A DNA stretch of 16,717 bases from CAIYRG01 sp035632215 (lineage in GTDB: Bacteria > Pseudomonadota > Alphaproteobacteria > Micropepsales > Micropepsaceae). Position numbers and translations under genes: made by a program. The stretch is from the NCBI GenBank assembly GCA_035632215.1, contig DASQHF010000101.1, positions 1 through 16,717 of the forward strand. Direction: 5' to 3'. This document shows, one piece after another, positions 8,029 to 14,610 of this stretch (position 1 is its first letter; every line of letters begins with the position of its first letter). The notes under the pieces are model-generated. The model was not told the DNA's origin, searched no databases, and saw nothing but the letters and a program-made list of their open reading frames with translations.

Positions 8029-8841
8029 TTACAGCGGCTTTGGACGCTCGTTCAGCTCGATGGATGTGCCCCATTCGTCATGAATGAACGCAAGCGCCGC
8101 ACCTGTGTCCTTGTTCTTGGTGTACGGGCGATCGAACGGGATGCCCATCGCCTGGAGCTTCTTGCAGAAGGCTTCCAGGTTCGTCACATCGAAGCCGATA
8201 TGGTCGAGCGTGTGCCCCTTGGTCGGAACCGTAGGCCCGGTCGCCTTGCTGAAGGAAAGATTGACCCCCGGAATATCGGCGGCGACGTTGGTCCCGCGCA
8301 TGCCGGGCTTGGCCCCGAACACTTTGCCATACCAGGCCTGGATCTTTGGAATCTGGTCTTCCGGCACGTAGAAATGCACGTGATGGTTCTTGATCGGGAC
8401 CGTCTGGTCTTTGTCTTCGAGAATCTCGATCCGCATGCCGTCGGGCGTGGTGACGAAGGCCTGATCCATCCTGCCGTTGCCGCCCGGCTCGACCGTGATG
8501 CCGGCCGCGCGCCATTTGGTGATCGACTGCTGGACGTTGGGCACCAGGAAGCCGACATGATTGACGACCGTACCGACCGTTCCACCGGTTGCAGGCGGCG
8601 TGCCCGGTCCCTGATTCAAGAACACGACGACGCCTGGGAATTTCACCAGATCGAAGTTCCCGTTCTTGGTGTAGACGCCGCCCATGGTCACAAGGAGCTT
8701 CTTGTTGGCCTCGATGTCTTTCGAGTTCATGTGCCAATGGCCCATGGTGACGCCCATCGCGTTGGGTGGGGCCGGCTGAGCCGATGCGCCGGTCAGGGTG
8801 AAACCCAACATCAGGCAAAGCGCTGCAAACAGTCTCGTCAT
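8029..8841 (-). CDS. Exported VOC (glyoxalase/bleomycin-resistance fold) protein with two modules
   Basis: The start is the ATG at 8841, 10 nt after a GGAG. It leaves a clean Sec signal peptide, MTRLFAALCLMLGFTLTGASA, cut near residue 21; a longer upstream frame would bury it. The mature part has two VOC regions. The first, at about 32-145, includes HVGFLVPN and RIEILED. The second, at about 150-266, includes NHHVHFYVPEDQ, LDHIGFDVTNLEAF and GTSIELNE. Possible metal ligands are His37, His95 and Glu139/142 in the first, and His154/156, His214 and Glu262 in the second. VOC enzymes are usually cytoplasmic, so export is notable. It lies 37 nt after the DUF6152 gene and is probably co-transcribed with it. 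The substrate is unknown. Confidence 0.85.
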   Translation of the reverse strand: MTRLFAALCLMLGFTLTGASAQPAPPNAMGVTMGHWHMNSKDIEANKKLLVTMGGVYTKNGNFDLVKFPGVVVFLNQGPGTPPATGGTVGTVVNHVGFLVPNVQQSITKWRAAGITVEPGGNGRMDQAFVTTPDGMRIEILEDKDQTVPIKNHHVHFYVPEDQIPKIQAWYGKVFGAKPGMRGTNVAADIPGVNLSFSKATGPTVPTKGHTLDHIGFDVTNLEAFCKKLQAMGIPFDRPYTKNKDTGAALAFIHDEWGTSIELNERPKPL

Positions 8842-8878
8842 GGAGTGCTCCTCAAGCGTTCGGAGTGAAGTGCAACGG

Positions 8879-9283
8879 TTATCGCAGGACGTTCTCGGTC
8901 GGTGCGTTCCCATTCTGGGAAAGCGTGCGGCCGTCGGGAAGCTGTGCCGCCATGTATTGGCCGCCGCGCGAGCCGTCCTTCAAGGGATGCATGGTGACCG
9001 TGATCTTGTCACCGGGCTTGATGCTGTCGACCTTCCACCCTTGAGCGGCGATCTGGCCGACGGAGCCCATCTCGAAGGACCATTCGACGGTACGCCCTGT
9101 CTTCTCGTCATTCGCCGTGATGTGGATCCAAGCATGCGGGTTAGTCCACTCGAACTCCTTCACCGTGCCGCTGATCTTGACCGTCTTCTCGTGGTCGAAC
9201 ATGGCGAAGGAATGATGCGCAAGCGCCGGCGCCGCGATGAAGGCAATGGCTGCGGCCGATAGGGCGATCGTCGTAAGCTTCAT
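8879..9283 (-). CDS. DUF6152-family exported protein
   Basis: A small periplasmic protein of unknown function. The signal peptide ends at ALA, residue 22, and the mature protein begins HHSFAMFD, a hallmark of this family. Then come TVKISGTVKEFEWTNPHAWIHI and a beta-rich body with VEWSFEMGSV and KPGDKITVTMHPLKDGSRGG, suggesting an OB-like barrel (inference). The length of 134 residues is usual. GAGGAAA precedes the ATG. The adjacent His-His at the mature N-terminus could bind a metal such as copper, but this is speculation. It is the first gene of a likely two-gene unit with the exported VOC protein and has an extended -10 promoter upstream. Confidence 0.88.
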   Translation of the reverse strand: MKLTTIALSAAAIAFIAAPALAHHSFAMFDHEKTVKISGTVKEFEWTNPHAWIHITANDEKTGRTVEWSFEMGSVGQIAAQGWKVDSIKPGDKITVTMHPLKDGSRGGQYMAAQLPDGRTLSQNGNAPTENVLR

Positions 9284-9323
9284 GGCGTTTCCTCTTGTCC
9301 CGAATGGCCTCGGTATCGGAATT

Positions 9324-9333
9324 ATCCTACCAT
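9324..9333 (-). promoter_or_regulatory. Extended -10 promoter for the DUF6152-VOC unit
   Basis: On the minus strand the sequence reads ATGGTAGGAT: an extended TGn followed by the -10 hexamer TAGGAT, about 40 nt before the DUF6152 start codon. No good -35 is seen, as is common with extended -10 promoters. Nearly the same element stands before the gene at 10012-10842. Confidence 0.5.
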
Positions 9334-9346
9334 AGCCGGAAGACCC

Positions 9347-10009
9347 ATGGACACGGGGAGGAACATCTTGCGTCTGATCGCGATTTCGCTCGTAGCCGCG
9401 GCAGTTTTGGGCTCAACCGCGGCTTTCGCCGCCTGGAAAGAGTATCCCTACAAGGAGCTGGGCTTCGTGGTGGAGTTCCCCGATCCGCCGCAGGCCTCGA
9501 ACGGCAATTACCGGACCGTGCTCGTCGATTCGGCGCCGGTCCATATCTACTCGCAGCACCAGGAAGGCGCGCTCTTCGTGGCGAGCGTCGTCGATCTCCA
9601 GTCAAGAGCGGAAGACGGCGCGAGCCTGATGACGGAGGCCGAGTTCAATCTCGGTCTCTTGGGAGACATCAGCGGCACTTCCGTCTCGCGCGTCGAGCCC
9701 GGCAAGGCGGCGGTGTTCGGACGCTTCATCACCATCGACTGCAAGAGCGGGAAGGTCCCGGACCAGCCGGGACAGACGGAAGCAGCGCACAGCTGGTATC
9801 AGGCGATCTCTGGTACGCAGTGCCCCGATGGCGGCCGTTTGACAGTCAACATGTTCTTTCACCGCGGTCGGCTATACTTGGTCCAGGGGATCAATCTTCC
9901 CAGCACGGAAGACAACAACTTCGGCCCGGCGGCTTTGAGGTTTGCTAACTCGATCAGCTTCTTCGCGCCCGACGGCAGCCGCAACCGCGCTGATGGCAAC
10001 GGCGGCTAG
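9347..10009 (+). CDS. Exported protein of unknown function
   Basis: No named family is recognised. A hydrophobic signal sequence (RLIAISLVAAAVLGSTAAFA) is cut near AFA, and the mature protein begins AWKEYPYKELGFVVEFPDPP. This opening resembles small secreted proteins that start with an F-x-V-x-FP-x-x-P strand, but that is only a likeness. Two cysteines (CKSG and TQCPDGG) could form a disulphide. The first start is ATG 9347, with a weak GGAAG 4 nt before. A TTG at 9368 has a much better GGGGAGG 6 nt upstream and would give a compact leader MRLIAISL, so the true start may be 9368. It diverges from the DUF6152 gene and converges, with a 2-nt gap, on the next minus-strand gene. Confidence 0.75.
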   Translation: MDTGRNILRLIAISLVAAAVLGSTAAFAAWKEYPYKELGFVVEFPDPPQASNGNYRTVLVDSAPVHIYSQHQEGALFVASVVDLQSRAEDGASLMTEAEFNLGLLGDISGTSVSRVEPGKAAVFGRFITIDCKSGKVPDQPGQTEAAHSWYQAISGTQCPDGGRLTVNMFFHRGRLYLVQGINLPSTEDNNFGPAALRFANSISFFAPDGSRNRADGNGG

Positions 10010-10011
10010 GC

Positions 10012-10842
10012 TTAGAAGTCCGGCTTCGGCGCGCTCGGTACCGGGACAAGATCGAGATTGAAGTAGTCAACCGGCTGCTCGGAGCAGACGAGCTCGGTCC
10101 ATGGGCGCTCGGGCCGGCGCGACCAGCGCTGCTTTGCGAACCACGGCATATTGAACGTGCCCGGGTCCTCGACCCTGATGTCGACCTGCAAGGTCTTGCC
10201 GCCGTCGACGAGATGGAAGCGCTCGATCACGTGCAGCGCCGTCGTGTGCGGCGTGCGGTAGTTGTCGACGAAGGTCTTGTCGTTCATGCCGATGGTGTCA
10301 ACGACGAGCGTGTCGCCCTCGTAGTGAGCCACCGATTCTCCGTACCAGGACGGCTTCAAATTAGCCGAATGGGGCACGTTCAAGTAAAAATGCCGGACCT
10401 GCTGATCGTGCTCCTCGACCATCAGCACTTCCTTGGACGTCTGGATGAAGAACATCGGCCGGTCGCGCTCGTAGATGTCGAAGTCCGGAACGCCACCCGG
10501 CCAGCAGCGCTCGCGCGACGTGAACGGGACTTTGCCCGCGAGCACCGCCTCGTTCACCTTACGCATGCTTTCGATCGCTTGCGGCTTCAGAATCGGATTG
10601 TTCAGTTCTGCGACGCGATAGGTCGACTGCCCCACATTGTTGGGTACGTAGGGATGATCCTTCTGCGAAATGACGGGACCGGGCCCGTTGTCGGGCGGCA
10701 GGAAGTCGTCGCCTGCGATGCGATCGGGCACCCAGGCGGTTGATCCATCGGGACCAAAGATCGGAACGTTGGTCTGCTGCGCCGGCGCCGTGCCGAACGC
10801 GGTGCAGACGAGGACGGTTGCAAGGGCGGCAAGTTTCTTCAT
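10012..10842 (-). CDS. Exported protein of unknown function related to a widespread uncharacterised soil-bacterial family
   Basis: The start ATG at 10842 has AGGAG 7 nt upstream and gives a signal peptide MKKLAALATVLVCTAFGTAPA, cut near residue 21; a longer frame to 10887 would add a hydrophilic extension with no ribosome site. The mature part of about 255 residues has conserved-looking segments: FFIQTSKEVLMVEEHDQQVRHF, NVPHS, PSWYGESVAHYEGDTLVVDT, IGMNDKTFVDNYRTPHT and HVIERFHLVDGGKTLQVD. I recognise this pattern from uncharacterised secreted proteins often found with DUF6152 genes. It looks beta-rich. No catalytic function is known. An extended -10 promoter lies upstream, like the one before the DUF6152 gene. 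Confidence 0.82.
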   Translation of the reverse strand: MKKLAALATVLVCTAFGTAPAQQTNVPIFGPDGSTAWVPDRIAGDDFLPPDNGPGPVISQKDHPYVPNNVGQSTYRVAELNNPILKPQAIESMRKVNEAVLAGKVPFTSRERCWPGGVPDFDIYERDRPMFFIQTSKEVLMVEEHDQQVRHFYLNVPHSANLKPSWYGESVAHYEGDTLVVDTIGMNDKTFVDNYRTPHTTALHVIERFHLVDGGKTLQVDIRVEDPGTFNMPWFAKQRWSRRPERPWTELVCSEQPVDYFNLDLVPVPSAPKPDF

Positions 10843-10877
10843 TTCGCAACTCCTGCCGATAGCAATAGGGGTTCGCC

Positions 10878-10887
10878 ATCCTATCAT
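10878..10887 (-). promoter_or_regulatory. Extended -10 promoter for the exported protein gene at 10012-10842
   Basis: The minus strand reads ATGATAGGAT, i.e. TGn plus TAGGAT, about 35 nt before the start codon. A weak TTCAAG lies 17 nt further upstream. It matches 9 of 10 bases with the element at 9324-9333. Confidence 0.5.
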
Positions 10888-10936
10888 GCGCGCGGCCGAG
10901 CTTGAATTCGCGCGTTAGCTCGGACAGTGTCCGGCT

Positions 10937-11713
10937 ATGCTGGTCGACAGCCACTGTCATCTCGATTTTCCCGATTTCGTGCCCGAGCGTGACGCGGTGC
11001 TTGAGCGCGCCCGTGCTGCGGGTGTCGGGCATTTCCTCACTATCGGAACGGGTCTTGCGCGCTTTGAAGGTGTTCGCGCGGTCGCCGAAGGCGCGCCCGA
11101 TATCGACTGCACGGTCGGCATTCATCCGCACGATGCCGCGAAAGAGCCTCTGTCCGGTCCTGAACCGCTGCTGAAAGAAAGCGCCCATCCCAAGGTCGTC
11201 GGCTTCGGCGAGTCGGGGCTCGACTTCTATTACAATCACAGCCCGCGCGAAGAGCAGATCAGGAATTTCCGTGCCCATATCGCGGCCGCGCGCCAAGCGA
11301 AGCTGCCACTCGTCGTGCACACGCGCGACGCCGAAGACGACACCATAGCGATTTTGCGCGAAGAGCAGGCGCACGGGTGCTTCGCGGGCGTGATCCATTG
11401 CTTCACCGGCACGCCGCGGCTGGCCTCCGCCGCCCTGGAACTCGGGCTCTACATTTCCGTTTCCGGCATCGCGACGTTCAAGAAGTCGGAAGATTTGCGC
11501 GCGACGATCAAGAGCGTGCCGCTCGATCGGCTGCTCGTCGAAACGGACGCGCCTTATCTCGCGCCGCAGCCCGTCAGGGGCAAGCGCAACGAGCCGGCCT
11601 TCGTCGTCCACACCGCGGCGATGCTGGCGGACTTGAAGGGCGTCAACGCTGACGAGCTCGCGGACATCACCACAAGCAATTTCTTCCGCCTGTTCGCTAA
11701 AGCGAAGCGATGA
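10937..11713 (+). CDS. TatD-family metal-dependent hydrolase (deoxyribonuclease type)
   Basis: A TIM-barrel metallohydrolase; TatD members are 3'-5' exonucleases or related phosphodiesterases in the cytoplasm. Metal ligands follow the family plan: His6 and His8 in LVDSHCHLDF, Glu in GFGESGLDFYYNHSP, His in PLVVHTRDA, His in GVIHCFTG, and Asp in LLVETDAPYLAPQPVRGKRNEP. The length of 258 residues is standard. An in-frame TAG at 10916 fixes the ATG at 10937. There is no Shine-Dalgarno; instead a 13-nt palindrome (10919-10931) stands just before the start. In related genomes it follows metG in an operon with tmk and holB; here it is 5.4 kb from holB and must use a local promoter. Confidence 0.94.
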   Translation: MLVDSHCHLDFPDFVPERDAVLERARAAGVGHFLTIGTGLARFEGVRAVAEGAPDIDCTVGIHPHDAAKEPLSGPEPLLKESAHPKVVGFGESGLDFYYNHSPREEQIRNFRAHIAAARQAKLPLVVHTRDAEDDTIAILREEQAHGCFAGVIHCFTGTPRLASAALELGLYISVSGIATFKKSEDLRATIKSVPLDRLLVETDAPYLAPQPVRGKRNEPAFVVHTAAMLADLKGVNADELADITTSNFFRLFAKAKR

Positions 11714-11714
11714 C

Positions 11715-12539
11715 GTGAGCGACGCGCTGACCGTCACGATTCTGGGCTGCGGCTCATCGGCGGGCGTGCCGCGACTAGGCGGACCGGACGGGGCAGGGGA
11801 CTGGGGCGCCTGCGATCCCACGAACCCGAAGAACCGCCGCCGCCGCTGCTCGATCCTGTTACGGCGCGGCGAAACGACGGTGCTCGTCGATACGTCACCC
11901 GACATGCGGGCGCAGCTTCTGGACGCGCGCGTGTCGCATCTCGACGCGGTATTGATGACGCACCCTCACGCCGATCAGACGAACGGCATCGACGATCTGC
12001 GGCCGTTGACGTTCCTGATGAAAAAGCGCGTCGACATGTATGCTGATACCGCAACCCTTGATCATCTTTCGAACCAGTTTGCCTATTGCTTCTCGACGCC
12101 CGAGGGCAGCGAGTACCCGCCGATCATCACCGGACACGTCGTGCCTGAGCCGTTCCGCGAAATGGCGTTCGAGGGCAGGGGAGGTGCGATCCCGGCGCGC
12201 GCCTTCTGGCAGGAACACGGCCCCGTACGCTCGCTTGGTTACCGCTTCGGTCCGGTTGCTTATTCGAGTGACGTCTCCGGTCTCGACGAAGGCACATTCG
12301 CAGCGCTTGAAGGAATCGAATGCTGGATCTTGGATGCGCTCCGCTATAGGCCGCACCCGACGCATGTGAACGTCGAGACGGCGCTCTCCTGGATCGCGCG
12401 AGTCAAACCAAAGCGCGCGATCCTGACCAACCTTCACATCGATCTCGATTACGAGCGCTTGCGTGCCGACCTGCCCAAAGGCGTCGAGCCGGCCTATGAC
12501 GGCATGACGATCACGGCGCGGCTCCATGGGCAGCCTTGA
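11715..12539 (+). CDS. MBL-fold metallo-hydrolase, PhnP-like phosphodiesterase family
   Basis: GTG at 11715 starts 1 nt after the TatD stop. The protein begins TVTILGCGSSAGVPRLGG and has the metallo-beta-lactamase core: VLVDTSPDMR, then MTHPHADQTNGIDDLRPL, a later H in QEHGPVRSLGYR (about 168), YSSDVSGL with the bridging Asp (about 186), and TNLHIDLDY with the last His (about 241). The HxHxDH signature reads H83-x-H85-x-D87-Q88, so the final His is a Gln. Relatives are cyclic phosphodiesterases acting on nucleotides or phosphonate breakdown intermediates. The pairing with TatD is the usual Rhizobiales arrangement. Confidence 0.9.
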   Translation: MSDALTVTILGCGSSAGVPRLGGPDGAGDWGACDPTNPKNRRRRCSILLRRGETTVLVDTSPDMRAQLLDARVSHLDAVLMTHPHADQTNGIDDLRPLTFLMKKRVDMYADTATLDHLSNQFAYCFSTPEGSEYPPIITGHVVPEPFREMAFEGRGGAIPARAFWQEHGPVRSLGYRFGPVAYSSDVSGLDEGTFAALEGIECWILDALRYRPHPTHVNVETALSWIARVKPKRAILTNLHIDLDYERLRADLPKGVEPAYDGMTITARLHGQP

Positions 12540-12551
12540 GCCGCCCATCAC

Positions 12552-13166
12552 ATGAGCCCGCGACAGCAACACTGGGAGGAAGTCTACCGCACCAAAGCGG
12601 CAGACAAAGTGAGCTGGTATCAGCCGAACCCTGCGCCTTCGCTCGAGATGATCTACGCAAGCGAGATCGCGCGCGGCGCCGCAATCATCGACGTCGGGGG
12701 CGGGGCTTCGATGCTGGCTGACGCGCTTCTGGATGCAGGCTTCCTCGACATTTCCGTCCTCGACATCGCGGCGTCGGCTCTCGATATCTCGAAGTCGCGG
12801 CTTTCCGCCCGCGCGCGCGATATCAACTGGATCGTCGCCGACGTGCTCACATGGAAACCCTCGCGCGCCTACGATCTCTGGCACGACCGCGCGGTGTTTC
12901 ATTTCCTGACGGCGACGGAAGATCGCGCGCGCTATCGCGCAATACTCGAGAAAGGGCTCAAGCCAGGTGGCACACTCGTGATCGCCACCTTTGCCGAGGA
13001 CGGGCCGGAAAAGTGCAGCGGCTTACCGGTACAGCGCTGGTCGCCAGATTCTTTGGCCGCAGAGCTCGGACCGCAGTTCAAGCTCGAACAACATTTCCGC
13101 GAAGCGCACCACACACCGTGGGACTCGGTGCAGGCCTTCACCTGGTGCCGATTCAAATATCTTTAA
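12552..13166 (+). CDS. Class I SAM-dependent methyltransferase
   Basis: It starts HWEEVYRTKAADKVSWYQ, an opening typical of small stand-alone methyltransferases. The SAM-binding glycine loop IIDVGGGASMLADALLDAGF is near residues 39-58, the acidic residue SVLDIAASAL after strand 2, and IVADVLTW before motif IV (YDLWHDRAVFHFLT). LKPGGTLVIATFAEDGPEKCSGLPVQRW is the usual post-motif region. The length of 204 residues is normal. The ATG lies 12 nt after the metallo-hydrolase stop and has no clear Shine-Dalgarno, so translation may rely on coupling. The substrate is unknown. Confidence 0.88.
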   Translation: MSPRQQHWEEVYRTKAADKVSWYQPNPAPSLEMIYASEIARGAAIIDVGGGASMLADALLDAGFLDISVLDIAASALDISKSRLSARARDINWIVADVLTWKPSRAYDLWHDRAVFHFLTATEDRARYRAILEKGLKPGGTLVIATFAEDGPEKCSGLPVQRWSPDSLAAELGPQFKLEQHFREAHHTPWDSVQAFTWCRFKYL

Positions 13167-13177
13167 TTAAGAAACTT

Positions 13178-13212
13178 GTCGTGGCCCGCGTGCGGCGTGC
13201 GCGGGCCATGAC
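13178..13212. terminator. Hairpin between convergent genes, possible bidirectional terminator
   Basis: A 13-bp stem pairs 13178-13190 with 13200-13212, with one G-T wobble and a 9-nt loop. It lies between the stops of the methyltransferase and the MetE-like gene. On the minus strand it is followed by a T-rich run (AAGTTTCTTAATTAAAG); on the plus strand no T-run follows, so function is clearer for the minus strand. Confidence 0.65.
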
Positions 13213-13225
13213 AGATGGGGCGGAG

Positions 13226-14368
13226 TTACCCCCACAGCTCTTTCGTCGCGAGCCGCGCGCCTTCGGACAAGCTCTTGAACTTCGGCCAGACGATCGTCGG
13301 ATGTACTTCGGGCACAGCGCGCGGCATGGAGGCAAAGCCGCAATCGGCGCCCGCGATCACGTTGTCACGCCCGACCACGCGCGCATAGCGGACGATGCGC
13401 TCGGCGACGAGCTCGGGATGCTCGACGATCACCGAGCAATGCGTGATCACGCCCGGGATGATGGCCTTGCCTTTGGGTAGCTTCACGTTCTCCCAAATCC
13501 GCCATTCGTGCTCGTGGCGCGGGTTGGCCGCCTCGAAGGAATAGTAATTCGCGCGGATCTTCAAAACCGCGTCGAGCAGATGCTTGAACTCGATGTCGTG
13601 CACGCGTGGCCCCATGTTGATGCCGTAGCAGGTGTGATGACGGACGCGATCTTCAGGCAAATCGCGCAGGATATGATTCAAAATTTCCACATAATGGCCG
13701 GCCCACCGCTTCACGTCGTCGAGCGATAAATCCGGGCACAGCATGTAATGCATGGCGAGATTGGGATCGTCGATCTGGAGCATGAAGCCCGCGTCGATGA
13801 TCGCTTTATATTCCTCGCGCATCGCGTCCCCGATGGCGATCAGGAACTCGTCGCTCGACTTGTAGAACTTGTTCAGGTGATAGCGCTCGATCTGGCCGGG
13901 CGAGATCGCCGGGACGAAGACGTCGACGACATCCTTGCCCTTGAGCGCGGTCTTTAAGTTCTCAAGATCGGTCTTGAGCTGCTGCTGGCCGATATACCGG
14001 ATCGGCCCCGTGCACAGCATGGGCGGCGGGCGCGAGCCGGAATGGCCTTGGGCGTAGAACTCGGGGAATGACCGCTTCTCGCGGCTATCCAGCTGCGGCG
14101 GGCTGTCCTTGCGTGGCTCGATCCCCGACAGCCGCTCATGGATATAAGTGATGAAGCCGGGCTTCGACTGCTCGCCGTCATCGACAATGTCTAGGCCGGC
14201 CTCGACCTGGCGGTTGACGACGTCCATGACTGCCTCGCGAACGGCCCTGGCGTAGGCCGGTCCGTGCGTCTCGCCGTCGGCCATCATGTGCGAAAGCGCG
14301 TCTGGTCGGGGCAGGCTTCCGACATGGGTGGTGAGAATGCGCTTTCCGCGCTCGCGTTCGATGGCCAT
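13226..14368 (-). CDS. Cobalamin-independent methionine synthase II (MetE C-terminal domain)-family protein
   Basis: A single-domain protein of 380 residues corresponding to the catalytic half of MetE. Motifs are LTTHVGSLPRP at the N-terminus, VDDGEQSKPGF, LQIDDPNLA, and the zinc set His245/Cys247 (HHTCYGIN), Glu279 (YSFEAANPR) and Cys343 (AGADCGF). These are thiol-methyl-transfer ligands in MetE. Such short proteins may be core methionine synthases or may transfer methyl groups between other thiols; the exact role is open. GGAGG stands 5 nt before the ATG. The IS1595-family element begins 87 nt upstream of the start, so its promoter region has been altered by insertion. Confidence 0.88.
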   Translation of the reverse strand: MAIERERGKRILTTHVGSLPRPDALSHMMADGETHGPAYARAVREAVMDVVNRQVEAGLDIVDDGEQSKPGFITYIHERLSGIEPRKDSPPQLDSREKRSFPEFYAQGHSGSRPPPMLCTGPIRYIGQQQLKTDLENLKTALKGKDVVDVFVPAISPGQIERYHLNKFYKSSDEFLIAIGDAMREEYKAIIDAGFMLQIDDPNLAMHYMLCPDLSLDDVKRWAGHYVEILNHILRDLPEDRVRHHTCYGINMGPRVHDIEFKHLLDAVLKIRANYYSFEAANPRHEHEWRIWENVKLPKGKAIIPGVITHCSVIVEHPELVAERIVRYARVVGRDNVIAGADCGFASMPRAVPEVHPTIVWPKFKSLSEGARLATKELWG

Positions 14369-14412
14369 GGGTTCCTCCGTTGGTCGTAGCTTTGCGTCCC
14401 GACGGGGTCAGC

Positions 14413-14431
14413 GCAACCGCGCGGCGGTTGC
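14413..14431. repeat. Perfect short inverted repeat upstream of the MetE-like gene
   Basis: GCAACCGC and GCGGTTGC pair perfectly over 8 bp around a 3-nt loop, 44-63 nt before the MetE-like start codon. It could be an operator or an RNA leader hairpin; nothing else identifies it. Confidence 0.45.
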
Positions 14432-14447
14432 CACTGCGAAGGTCTAC

Positions 14448-14455
14448 TGTTTATT
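14448..14455. repeat. Left copy of 8-bp target-site duplication
   Basis: TGTTTATT directly abuts the left terminal repeat and is repeated exactly at 16522-16529 next to the right one. Eight base pairs is the usual duplication size for the IS1595 family. Confidence 0.9.
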
Positions 14456-14495
14456 GGCGATTATATACTTGAGTTAAGGCCCCACAAGGGCTAGA
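14456..14495 (+). repeat. Left terminal inverted repeat
   Basis: It begins GGCGATTATATACTTGA and ends with ACAAGGGCTAGA; both blocks recur in the right repeat. The first base differs from the right end (G versus C). Confidence 0.9.
14460..14487 (-). promoter_or_regulatory. Outward-facing promoter-like sequence in the left IS end
   Basis: On the minus strand TTGTGG (14482-14487) and a perfect TATAAT (14460-14465) are 16 nt apart and point out of the element toward the MetE-like gene, whose start codon is about 92 nt away. The -35 matches poorly, so activity is uncertain. Confidence 0.4.
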
Positions 14496-14528
14496 GCGGA
14501 ACCTAACAGCCGCTTGCTCAAGGAATCG

Positions 14529-14579
14529 GGGCGGACCCCGGCATATGATCGTCGCCAATATTTCCCACGGGGTCCGCCC
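14529..14579. repeat. Perfect 12-bp inverted repeat inside the IS left end
   Basis: GGGCGGACCCCG (14529-14540) and its exact reverse complement (14568-14579) flank 27 nt. It lies just past the stop of the 229-codon passenger gene, so it may end that transcript, though no T-run follows on the minus strand. Confidence 0.6.
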
Positions 14580-14610
14580 GTTTAGGACTGCGCCATGGGC
14601 GCGAAAATCA

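Noticed and set aside
8080..8868. Plus-strand open frame (262 codons) opposite the exported VOC gene
   Set aside because: The minus strand has a signal peptide, a ribosome site and VOC motifs; the plus-strand frame has none.
10559..11905. Long minus-strand open frame (448 codons) across the TatD region
   Set aside because: It is antisense to TatD, whose metal-binding motifs are all present, and overlaps other recognised genes. The Arg/Asp-rich composition is typical of antisense frames in GC-rich DNA.
14448..14455. TGTTTATT as part of the terminal inverted repeat
   Set aside because: The two copies are direct, not inverted, and are identical while the flanking repeat bases are imperfect, so they fit a target duplication.
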